This document shows positions 1 through 7,216 of a stretch of 35,144 nucleotides of DNA, piece by piece (the first letter of the stretch is position 1; the number at the start of each line of letters is the position of its first letter). The notes under the pieces are model-generated. The model did no database searches and was not told where the DNA came from. It saw nothing but the letters and a program-made list of their open reading frames with translations. Source of the stretch: an uncultured Mycoplasmatota bacterium (lineage in GTDB: Bacteria; Bacillota_I; Bacilli_A; RF39; UBA660); NCBI GenBank assembly GCA_948467605.1, contig CAOKET010000017.1:1-35144 (forward strand), written 5' to 3'. The position numbers and the translations under genes are program-made.

Positions 1-720
<720 letters not shown>

Positions 721-735
<15 letters not shown>

Positions 736-1119
736 AATAATATAGATACTGAAATTAAGGAAAATCGTAATAAAATCAAAACACTTACTGAAAACAATGA
801 GGCACTTACTTTAAGAGTAGAAAATCTTACCAAAAATATTAAAAGTAAGGATAATGTAATTGAAGAATTAAAAGAAGAAAATCATTGATTAAAAAATACC
901 ATGGTATTTTGGAAAGACAAATTTTTACGAGTTATATCATTAATTAAAGATAAGTTATTTGGTAAGGAAAAAGAATGGGAAAAATACTTTGATGTATCAA
1001 AAGACTTATACAAAAAAGGAATTATTAAAGAAAACACATTTAATGAGTTAAAGGATAAATATAATTTTAGCAAAGAACATGATGATAAAAGAAAAGACGA
1101 TATGGATTTAGAAATTTAA
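721..1119 (+). pseudogene. Mob/Pre-type relaxase C-terminal fragment
   Basis: An open frame from about 721 reads through a coiled-coil stretch (ENNEALTLRVENLTKNIKSK), meets an in-frame TGA at 886-888, and continues as FWKDKFLRVISLIKDKLFGK to the stop at 1117-1119. This tail, a coiled coil followed by a basic FWK...LFGKEKE segment, resembles the C-terminus of plasmid recombination/mobilization (Mob/Pre) proteins of integrative mobilizable elements. No relaxase catalytic domain is present. The fragment is joined directly to the recombinase remnant, so the DNA normally between the two genes seems to be deleted. Attribution to Mob/Pre rests on memory of the family's tail sequence and is moderately sure. 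Confidence 0.55.
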
Positions 1120-1150
1120 GTACTTCTAAATCTTTTTAAATATGAAAAAA

Positions 1151-1176
1151 ACAGACTGCTTAACAATGCGATCTGT
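1151..1176 (-). terminator. Probable intrinsic terminator of the PLC/HAD fusion gene
   Basis: Immediately after the minus-strand stop, ACAGA (1151-1155) can pair with TCTGT (1172-1176), with partial extension of the stem. On the minus strand it is followed by a U-run (the A-run at 1145-1150). The stem is imperfect. Confidence 0.45.
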
Positions 1177-1177
1177 C

Positions 1178-2419
1178 CTAAATGTGTTTTCTTTTTCTAT
1201 CTTCAAGAATTTTTTCAATAATAGATGGCACCTCATTCCAATTGTCTGTTTGATAACCAGAATAATTTGGGTTAAAAGGTCCAAATAAAATTGTGCTTAT
1301 TCCAGCCGAATCAGCTTCCTCAATATGCCTTAAATCATTATCAATTAATAAGTCATAATTATGTTCTTTTAGAAATTTAACTTTTGAATAAAAACCCAAA
1401 TTAATATGATTATAATGTAGATTATTATTTTCAAAGTATTCTACTAACTTTTTCTTTAATGAAGCATATTTATCCATCGGCCTAGCAAAAAGTAAATCTA
1501 CTATATATTCTTTTTTTATTAATTCATCCAAACAATCTGTTGCACCATCTTTAATTTGGCCGAACGCCATCTTTTCTCGATATTCACTCCAAAATTTTAT
1601 AAGTTCTGAGTCTCCCCATTTGTATTCTTTATTAGGATCTATATCCGGATTTTCTTGTAAAAATATATTCCAATAATACATTTCTAATTTTTTAGTGGAT
1701 AATAAGGTATCATCAATATCCACTGCAATTTTGAATTTTGTATCTAAAGTAGATTTTAAAGTTTTTAATCTTTCTAGTTCTTGTTTTATAAACTCAACTG
1801 TTTCACGAATTGAATTAGTAATATCTTCTAAGTCATATACTAGGGATTCTTGATCATCGTTTTTAGGAGATAGTTCATTATTAATATAACTTAAAGTTCC
1901 GTTTGGTCCAAAGAGTCCTGATAGATTTAGTTCATCTATTCGGCAGGAAAAATTTGGAATATTGCTATCTTCAGTTGGAAGATAATTTAAATTATATTTT
2001 TTTGCTAACATTTTTTGTAATTTAATATCCTCAAAATATCCAAACCAATTTTCATTGTCGTGAAAACTTCCATCTTTCAATCTAAAACCATTTATTCCGT
2101 TTTCTTGGGTTTCATATTTTGTATCAACATATGTTTTCCAATATTGGTCTGCCATTAGATGTATCAAATAACCAAAATAAAATGGATTTGATAATTGATT
2201 ATAATATTTAAAATAAAATTCATCATAATCGTTTGCTTGTCCGTCTTTTATTCTGAAATCCCAAAAATGAGTTAAATATTTATCTTTAACACCAGAGCCA
2301 GTTTCTACATTTCTCCAACAATCTGGAGAAACAGTACCGATTCTTAATAATGTTTCATCCATGCAATATTCTTTATTTATTTCTTTAGCTATAGCTTCAT
2401 GTATTCTTGCAGATGCCAT
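1178..2419 (-). CDS. Zinc-phospholipase-C-like / HAD 5'-nucleotidase-like fusion protein
   Basis: The 413-residue protein has two recognisable parts. Residues 1-140 resemble the zinc-dependent phospholipase C fold, with candidate metal ligands H7, D33 (SPDCW), H51 (THFWDF), H87 and D91 (YLIHLMADQYW). After a possible helical linker (about 190-228), residues 229-410 form a HAD-superfamily domain of the NT5C type: motif I DIDDTL with D234 and D236, a lysine region at SKVKFL (346-351), and motif IV LLIDND with D360 and D362. The usual Thr/Ser motif II reads LLFARP. There is no signal peptide, so a cytoplasmic enzyme is likely; phosphate-ester hydrolysis is probable and the substrate unknown. The ATG is preceded by GGTGGG, and an extended -10 (TGATATAAT) lies at 2475-2483 on the same strand. 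It lies between element debris and the ADP-ribosyltransferase gene. The domain pairing is unusual. Confidence 0.75.
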   Translation of the reverse strand: MASARIHEAIAKEINKEYCMDETLLRIGTVSPDCWRNVETGSGVKDKYLTHFWDFRIKDGQANDYDEFYFKYYNQLSNPFYFGYLIHLMADQYWKTYVDTKYETQENGINGFRLKDGSFHDNENWFGYFEDIKLQKMLAKKYNLNYLPTEDSNIPNFSCRIDELNLSGLFGPNGTLSYINNELSPKNDDQESLVYDLEDITNSIRETVEFIKQELERLKTLKSTLDTKFKIAVDIDDTLLSTKKLEMYYWNIFLQENPDIDPNKEYKWGDSELIKFWSEYREKMAFGQIKDGATDCLDELIKKEYIVDLLFARPMDKYASLKKKLVEYFENNNLHYNHINLGFYSKVKFLKEHNYDLLIDNDLRHIEEADSAGISTILFGPFNPNYSGYQTDNWNEVPSIIEKILEDRKRKHI

Positions 2420-2474
2420 AAAATCCCACCTTATATAATCGAAGTAGTTAATAATTCCAATTATTTCTAAGTTA

Positions 2475-2483
2475 ATTATATCA
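2475..2483 (-). promoter_or_regulatory. Extended -10 promoter element of the fusion gene
   Basis: Read on the minus strand the sequence is TGATATAAT, an extended -10 (TG-n-TATAAT), about 56 bases upstream of the ATG at 2419. No good -35 is seen. Confidence 0.4.
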
Positions 2484-2561
2484 TTTTTTCAGTATTAATA
2501 ATAGATTGTAAATTTGTAAATTTTATTTTCAGAAAGTATTTAAAAATATCAAAAAAAGTAT

Positions 2562-2736
2562 TATAATGTATTTAGTGATTGATTCTTATATCAATCGTCT
2601 TGGAAAAGTTGTAGATAACTACGACAATGGCACCATATAGATACGAAACTCGAACTTTTTGTTTGAGAGTAATAAATTGCTAACTAGGGATAGTTAGTTT
2701 TTTGTTGTTTAAAAGAGAAAGTGAGAGTGATTATAT
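2562..2736 (+). promoter_or_regulatory. Structured leader RNA with intrinsic terminator (possible attenuator or riboswitch)
   Basis: A TATAAT at 2562-2567 would start a transcript near 2574. It then holds four hairpins in a row: 2577-2583/2590-2596 (perfect 7 bp), 2608-2614/2619-2625 (7 bp with one G-U, loop ATAA), 2649-2655/2661-2667 (7 bp with one G-U, loop TTTTT) and 2680-2685/2692-2697 (6 bp) followed by a T-run at 2698-2703. The last is a typical intrinsic terminator upstream of a short ORF at 2737. This is the architecture of a transcription attenuator. I compared it from memory with common riboswitch cores (purine, SAM, TPP, preQ1, fluoride, T-box and others) and recognised none. It makes up much of the gene-poor stretch 2484-2977; the remainder shows nothing clear. 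Confidence 0.5.
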
Positions 2737-2826
2737 ATGACAATAGAAACTAAAGAACTTGTAATAAGTGAAAATTTACGAAAAAAAGTAGATATGGTAT
2801 GTAGGTTTGCTTGTGTTAAGTATTAA
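2737..2826 (+). pseudogene. 29-codon ORF behind the leader, probable gene stump
   Basis: The ORF begins with MTIETKELVISENLRKK and stops after 29 codons. AGAGAAAGTGAGAG just upstream could serve as a ribosome site. It is too short for a known enzyme and may be the start of a regulated gene whose body was deleted, or a genuine small protein. The downstream bases up to 2970 show no matching continuation in any frame that I could recognise. Confidence 0.3.
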
Positions 2827-2977
2827 CTAATGAATAGCAGTGTTCTTAGTAATAAAAACACTAATATTGTCTATGTAAAGCCATATATTTTAAAAATTAA
2901 ATTGAAAGTAGTTTTACTTTTGTAATTTAGAGACTTATTTACATAATAACAGAGTAATTATGGTAAATATAATAAGG

Positions 2978-3014
2978 AAAAAGGATATCCATTATCTTTT
3001 AGCGTATCCTTTTT
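2978..3014 (-). terminator. Intrinsic terminator of the ADP-ribosyltransferase-like gene
   Basis: A 10-bp perfect inverted repeat (2978-2987 with 3005-3014) ends in an A-run on the plus strand, that is a U-run in the minus transcript. The stem overlaps the last codons and the stop of the gene. Confidence 0.6.
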
Positions 3015-3933
3015 CATGAAATCTAGTTATTAAATCCAAAAGACAATCTTGTTCTTCTTTTGATATAAAAGGAAATTGCTCTTTTATTTTAACAGCGACT
3101 ATGTTTGGCTGCAAATCTTTCATCTCTAGGATAGATTCCATTAATTTAATGTCAGAGTAGGGATCTATTCCTCCTCTATTTCTAGGAAACTCTGAATCTT
3201 GTTCGTTAATTCTTGCTTGTTTTAATAATTTTTCTGGATAATTATTAAGTGCTCTTCTTACCATAATTTGATATAAATAGAAAAAAGCATTTTGATATTC
3301 TTCTCCTAAACCATTTTCATTAATGTAGTCTTGGGTAGGTTTTTGCATAGCAAGGGAGAAGCTTTTTAGAATATCTCTAGGATAAATAGTGATTTCAACT
3401 ACTCTAGTGGAAACACCTCTTAAAACTTCTTGTCTTTCTCTTATGATCTCATAATCACAAGGAGGAAGTATAATCTGTTCTTCTTCATCATAAACAAACT
3501 CACTACATTGAATGAATTTACTACCTGCAGGAATATGAATTTCTAATAGTGTTCCATAGTTGAAATTTTGGGCAATATTTTTGTTTAACGAAGTTGCACT
3601 TAATCCATCCATGGCATAATCTTCTAACGTATCGCATCCACGATAGACAACAATATCTTTATTCGTTGGAACTTGATTAACCATTGTTTCATAAAATAAA
3701 TATAAATCATAAATAAATTGAGTAGTAATTGGATTATAAGATTTAGTACCTCTTACAAGTTCTTCTATTTGTTTATGTGATTGAGCAAACTTAGCATAAG
3801 CAGTTCTCAATTTATCCTTAGTATAACCAACCATAAAACGGTTAACAAAAAATGCACTATCTTTAATATACTCTGTTAAAAACCTAGTTGTCCCTTCAGT
3901 TAAAGTTTCATAAATATTATTATTTGTACTCAT
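2992..3933 (-). CDS. ADP-ribosyltransferase exoenzyme-like protein
   Basis: The 313-residue protein carries the R-S-E signature of the clostridial-toxin-like ADP-ribosyltransferase fold: VVYRG with R98, LSATSLN (S112-x-T114-S115) and DEEEQIILPP (149-158). Family members transfer ADP-ribose from NAD+ to a protein, nucleic acid or small molecule. I chose the ATG at 3933 because GGAGGG lies just upstream and a promoter (TTGCAA, 17 bp, TATAAT) at 3958-3986 would start transcription downstream of the alternative upstream ATG at 3969. The usual E-x-E is followed directly by a hydrophobic strand ending in LLP; here an extra Gln sits between, so either the catalytic Glu is E152 with a one-residue shift or that position is Gln. 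No signal peptide is seen, so an intracellular role (defence, regulation or a toxin-antitoxin-like system) is as plausible as secretion. It is divergent from the phosphoesterase at 4130. Confidence 0.7.
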   Translation of the reverse strand: MSTNNNIYETLTEGTTRFLTEYIKDSAFFVNRFMVGYTKDKLRTAYAKFAQSHKQIEELVRGTKSYNPITTQFIYDLYLFYETMVNQVPTNKDIVVYRGCDTLEDYAMDGLSATSLNKNIAQNFNYGTLLEIHIPAGSKFIQCSEFVYDEEEQIILPPCDYEIIRERQEVLRGVSTRVVEITIYPRDILKSFSLAMQKPTQDYINENGLGEEYQNAFFYLYQIMVRRALNNYPEKLLKQARINEQDSEFPRNRGGIDPYSDIKLMESILEMKDLQPNIVAVKIKEQFPFISKEEQDCLLDLITRFHEKGYAKR

Positions 3934-3957
3934 AAAGCCCTCCAAAAATTGCTTACT

Positions 3958-3986
3958 ATTATAACGCAAACAAATTGGGATTGCAA
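3958..3986 (-). promoter_or_regulatory. Sigma-A-type promoter of the ADP-ribosyltransferase-like gene
   Basis: On the minus strand TTGCAA (3981-3986) is 17 bp from TATAAT (3958-3963). The position fixes the start codon at 3933. Confidence 0.65.
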
Positions 3987-4064
3987 GAATTTAAAAGTTA
4001 TTCTCGAAATACGGGGTGAGTTAAATATTCTGTCATAATAATGTATTTTAATGGGTTTTAAAAG

Positions 4065-4093
4065 TTGAAAAGTAAATTTTATTTGGGTATAAT
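4065..4093 (+). promoter_or_regulatory. Sigma-A-type promoter of the phosphoesterase gene
   Basis: TTGAAA (4065-4070) and TATAAT (4088-4093) are separated by exactly 17 bp. The start codon lies 37 bases after the -10. Confidence 0.7.
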
Positions 4094-4129
4094 GTTATTA
4101 TACAGGTATAAAACTATAAGGAGAAAGAT

Positions 4130-5008
4130 ATGCAAGATAATAATTTAAGAAGAATTGCAATTATAACTGATGCACATGCGCTTCTTGAACCAACACAAGC
4201 TGCTTTAGAGGATATTAGAAGAAAAGGAATAACGGAAATTTATTCTTTAGGTGACAATATTGGTGTAGGACCTAACCCTAGTGAAGTGCTTGATTTATTA
4301 GAGGAATACGGAGTTATATCTATTGCTGGAAATTCTGAAGAATATACAACATTAGGCACCGATCCATTTTCTAGTTATTTTAATCATTTAAAGAATAAAA
4401 GCCAGTTATGGACTTTATCTAAATTAAATGAACACCAAAAAGGAATTATTTCGTTATACCCACACTCCATTGAAATATTAGTGGGAGGGAAAAAAATTGC
4501 ACTTTGCCACTTCGCAAATGACGTTCGATTTGATTATATGGAAAATAGTACATGGGCTTATCAGAATAAAGTAATGTATGGATCCGGATATCAGCAATTT
4601 TTATATACAAATAGTGAAAAACAATTGCAGGATATAAAGACAATTGTAGATACATATGGTGCGGATAGTTCCATGATGAGAGGATATCTTTCTGCGTTAG
4701 ACGATCCGCTCTTTAAGGGTAAAAGGGTAAACTTTTTTGATGCTGTTATTCAAGGACATGTACATTGGAAAATTTATGAACATTCAGATTCTACTGATTT
4801 TTACTCCATTAGAGCTGTAGGTATGGCTTACAATAAAGATCCAATTGATACTGCTTCTTATGTTATTTTAAAAGAAAAAGAGAATGGGTTTGATTTGGAA
4901 GAAGTTCTTGTCCAATTTGATCGCGAAAAAATGGAATATAGTATATTAAATAGCGATTCACCAGATCATACAATTTACAAGTTTGTAGAATTGGGACGAA
5001 AATTATAA
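4130..5008 (+). CDS. Calcineurin-like metallophosphoesterase
   Basis: The 292-residue cytoplasmic protein shows the metallophosphoesterase motif series: D14-x-H16 (ITDAH), GDNIGVGPNP (G41-D42), GNSE (67-70) and GHVH near residue 209-212. The order and the GDxxGxGP loop match bacterial YfcE/PrpE-like phosphodiesterases or phosphatases. The third motif is normally GNHD; here the histidine and aspartate positions read Ser-Glu, which could alter metal binding or catalysis. AAGGAG precedes the ATG. It is transcribed away from the ADP-ribosyltransferase-like gene with a 196-bp intergenic gap and an equally strong promoter, which suggests that the two were gained together. The substrate is unknown; phosphodiesterase, nucleotide hydrolase and protein phosphatase activities are all possible. 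Confidence 0.75.
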   Translation: MQDNNLRRIAIITDAHALLEPTQAALEDIRRKGITEIYSLGDNIGVGPNPSEVLDLLEEYGVISIAGNSEEYTTLGTDPFSSYFNHLKNKSQLWTLSKLNEHQKGIISLYPHSIEILVGGKKIALCHFANDVRFDYMENSTWAYQNKVMYGSGYQQFLYTNSEKQLQDIKTIVDTYGADSSMMRGYLSALDDPLFKGKRVNFFDAVIQGHVHWKIYEHSDSTDFYSIRAVGMAYNKDPIDTASYVILKEKENGFDLEEVLVQFDREKMEYSILNSDSPDHTIYKFVELGRKL

Positions 5009-5041
5009 ATTAAATATAGTCAGCTGTTATAAATTAAAATA

Positions 5042-5050
5042 TGATACAAT
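5042..5050 (+). promoter_or_regulatory. Extended -10 element upstream of the unknown gene at 5129
   Basis: TGATACAAT matches the TG-n-TAYAAT extended -10 that recurs in this window. No clear -35 is seen. Confidence 0.4.
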
Positions 5051-5128
5051 AATTCATATAAGAGATGTTTTGAAAGACATTTGTAATATTCGGGTTTATT
5101 CTTGAATATATGGAGAGATGAGGTTTAT

Positions 5129-5839
5129 ATGAAAGATAGATTAGAAAATGGAATAAATTCACTAATTGCATATTATTTTAAAATGACAGGTTTTAAATTT
5201 ATAGATGAGTATGATTTTAAGATTTTACTTGATTTAGCGAGTATATGTGGAATACAAACAGATTTTGATGATAATATGGATTCAGTTCATGAAATTGCTC
5301 AATTTTTATCTAAGTTGGGTAATGTAGTTCAAGGTAGATCATATAAGGGAATAGTTGCATGGGCTTTTATTGATGGTCCTGTTTATAATAGTGAAAAAAG
5401 AAAATTTGATAAGATATATAGATTAAAAATTGATAAAAATTTTACACGTAGAGTATGGACTCATTGTGGTTTTGTGATTAAATTAGATTCTTTGGCAAAT
5501 AGTTTTTTTGATGAGATAATAGGTGATGATATGGATATATTAATACCTAAAATGCCTGATTCGAATTTATTAAAGAAATATATGACTTTAAAAAAGGTAA
5601 TTTTGTGTAAAACTCCTTGTTGTGATTTTTTCTATGAAAATATTGCATCAGATGATCTTTATGATTCATTTGATGATTGGGAAACTGATTGTAATACTAG
5701 AGGAATATATCAGCAAACGTACCAATTTGTTAAAGATGTAGAAGAAAAAATTATTGGGTCGACTAAACAACAATTAGGTAAAAGATTAGTTAAAGTTCTA
5801 AGTATCAAATTAGCGCAAGATACTAAAAATAACAATTAA
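5129..5839 (+). CDS. Protein of unknown function, 236 residues
   Basis: I do not recognise this protein. It has no signal peptide or membrane segment and is predicted soluble, with mixed charge and a cysteine-containing stretch (KTPCCDFFYE). A longer frame begins at a TTG at 5102, but the ATG at 5129 is preceded by GATGAGG at a normal distance and is preferred. It ends in an intrinsic terminator (5839-5866), so it is a single-gene unit. Codon use looks like that of the neighbouring downstream genes. It may be specific to this lineage. Confidence 0.65.
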   Translation: MKDRLENGINSLIAYYFKMTGFKFIDEYDFKILLDLASICGIQTDFDDNMDSVHEIAQFLSKLGNVVQGRSYKGIVAWAFIDGPVYNSEKRKFDKIYRLKIDKNFTRRVWTHCGFVIKLDSLANSFFDEIIGDDMDILIPKMPDSNLLKKYMTLKKVILCKTPCCDFFYENIASDDLYDSFDDWETDCNTRGIYQQTYQFVKDVEEKIIGSTKQQLGKRLVKVLSIKLAQDTKNNN

Positions 5840-5866
5840 ATAACTTTTTAATTAAAGTTATTTTTT
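5839..5866 (+). terminator. Intrinsic terminator after the 5129 gene
   Basis: A perfect 9-bp stem (5839-5847 with 5854-5862), loop TTAATT, is followed by a T-run to 5866. Confidence 0.75.
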
Positions 5867-5875
5867 ATATTTATT

Positions 5876-5880
5876 GGAAC
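5876..5880 (+). promoter_or_regulatory. GGAAC, candidate ECF-sigma -35 element
   Basis: GGAAC, the usual -35 core of many autoregulated ECF promoters, lies 42 bases before the sigma start codon in an otherwise AT-only spacer. The matching -10 is not obvious. Confidence 0.3.
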
Positions 5881-5922
5881 TTTTTTAAGAAAAATAACAA
5901 CTATTATGATGAGGTGAACAAA

Positions 5923-6465
5923 ATGATTGATCAAAAAACCTTAAATATGTTTGATAAATTATATAATGAAACTTATTCTAATGTTTTGAAATATGTCATT
6001 TGTAATTGCTCTAATGTAGAAGATGTTAAGGATATAGTCCAAAATGTTTACTTAGAACTATTAAAAATTTTAAAAAAAGATAAACTTTTTAATAAGGGTA
6101 AAAATTATATTATGGGTATTACTAAAAATAAAGTTAATGAATATTACAGATTTAATTATAAGGCTAAAATAGTATCATTATTTTCAAAAAAAGATGATTT
6201 TATTTTATTAGATAATATTTCTGATAATATTGATTTGGAAGATGAATTTATAAAAAAAGAAGATCTAAAATTTATATTGGATTTTCTTAAAAAGAAAAAA
6301 GTTATTATTTTTAAAATCTTTTATCTTTATTACTATACAGATATGAATATTAAAGATATTTCATTAGAGTTTAATATAAGTGAGTCAAATGTGAAACATT
6401 ATTTATATAGAACATTAAATGAACTTAAAACTATTATGAGGAATGGAGATGGTAAAAATGTCTAA
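5923..6465 (+). CDS. ECF-type RNA polymerase sigma factor
   Basis: This is a 180-residue sigma-70 family protein with the two-domain ECF layout. Residues about 8-85 form region 2 (MFDKLYNETYSNVLKYVI; VEDVKDIVQNVYLELL; a helix near YIMGITKNKVNEYYR), and residues about 115-175 form region 4 with a helix-turn-helix (TDMNIKDISLEFNISESNVK). It would direct RNA polymerase to a small regulon under the control of the membrane protein encoded next. GAGGTG precedes the ATG at 5923; an in-frame GTG at 5914 is less likely. The stop overlaps the start of the anti-sigma gene by eight bases, implying coupled translation. A GGAAC upstream hints at autoregulation. The signal and targets cannot be read from the sequence. 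Confidence 0.8.
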   Translation: MIDQKTLNMFDKLYNETYSNVLKYVICNCSNVEDVKDIVQNVYLELLKILKKDKLFNKGKNYIMGITKNKVNEYYRFNYKAKIVSLFSKKDDFILLDNISDNIDLEDEFIKKEDLKFILDFLKKKKVIIFKIFYLYYYTDMNIKDISLEFNISESNVKHYLYRTLNELKTIMRNGDGKNV

Positions 6466-7057
6466 TAAAAAAGTAATTAAAAAAGTATTTGATGAAGAAT
6501 ATAATAGTGAAAGGGTGAAACAGCAAATACTTTTAAAATATGAAAGAAAAAATAAAATATTTAAAATAATGAGGTATTCTATTGTTCCAGTATTTTTTGT
6601 ACTCTTGTCTTTTATAGTAATTTTATTAAATAATAGTGAAAATATTTTAGATGACAATATTATAAGTACTATGAGGGTATATGCTTATACTATGTCAGAA
6701 GATGACAATATGGAAAAGGTAGAATTAAGAGATAATGTTAAGTTATTACTTTCAGGTTATAATTTTGCTATGTCAAGTGTACCAGGGTACCCCATTATGT
6801 TTGAACTCCATAATGTTGATTATTTGAAAATAGATGTTACTAATGGAACTATTTTAGATTGGGATAATATTACAGGTGAGGTAAACAATATTGGAAGTAC
6901 GTATAAACTGTTTGATGATAATACTCTGTATTTTAATGTAAGTATAAATACTAATATAAAAATAACTGGTATTAAAAACAAGAAGGAAGTATTTGAAAAA
7001 AATATAACCATTTTAAGTGATGATAGTTTTAATTATTATGCAGTATTAAAATATTAA
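6458..7057 (+). CDS. Putative membrane anti-sigma factor
   Basis: The 199-residue protein has a charged cytoplasmic N-terminus (1-38) containing FDEEYNSERVKQQIL, a single membrane helix (about 39-57, YSIVPVFFVLLSFIVILL) and an extracytoplasmic domain of about 140 residues. This topology and the overlap with an ECF sigma gene identify it as the partner anti-sigma factor that would hold the sigma at the membrane until a surface signal arrives. No zinc-binding HxxxCxxC motif is present. The ATG at 6458 is favoured over 6443 because GGAGATGG sits upstream at the right distance. The outer domain is not one I can name. Confidence 0.65.
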   Translation: MSNKKVIKKVFDEEYNSERVKQQILLKYERKNKIFKIMRYSIVPVFFVLLSFIVILLNNSENILDDNIISTMRVYAYTMSEDDNMEKVELRDNVKLLLSGYNFAMSSVPGYPIMFELHNVDYLKIDVTNGTILDWDNITGEVNNIGSTYKLFDDNTLYFNVSINTNIKITGIKNKKEVFEKNITILSDDSFNYYAVLKY

Positions 7058-7108
7058 TTTATAAATTTAATATTAAATTATGTATTATATCGTGAGTAGC
7101 AAGCGTGG

Positions 7109-7146
7109 ATCTTCAAATTTTTATATAATCTTCAAGTTTTTATATA
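7109..7146 (+). repeat. Two tandem 19-bp repeats upstream of a promoter
   Basis: ATCTTCAAATTTTTATATA (7109-7127) and ATCTTCAAGTTTTTATATA (7128-7146) are direct repeats with one mismatch. They abut the region of the extended -10 at 7157, which suggests an operator or activator site. Confidence 0.6.
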
Positions 7147-7156
7147 CTTAAATTTA

Positions 7157-7165
7157 TGTTACAAT
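7157..7165 (+). promoter_or_regulatory. Extended -10 promoter element of the transglutaminase operon
   Basis: TGTTACAAT, an extended -10, lies 51 bases before the GTG start at 7217. The tandem repeat occupies the place of the -35. Confidence 0.45.
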
Positions 7166-7216
7166 GTATTAGTAGTACATTTTATTAGTGTGATTAAAAT
7201 TTGGAGGTAAATTTAG

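Noticed and set aside
886..888. In-frame TGA inside the Mob tail as evidence for TGA=Trp recoding
   Set aside because: TGA clearly ends other genes (for example at 10917-10919 and 17196-17198), and the flanking region is full of other lesions, so it is a plain stop in a pseudogene.
2574..2710. Assignment of the leader to a named riboswitch class
   Set aside because: No conserved core of a class I know could be matched by eye, so only the hairpin/terminator architecture is reported.
2831..2926. Short ORF of 31 codons after the leader ORF
   Set aside because: No ribosome site and no protein-like pattern; it begins just after the stop of the 2737 ORF and looks like chance.
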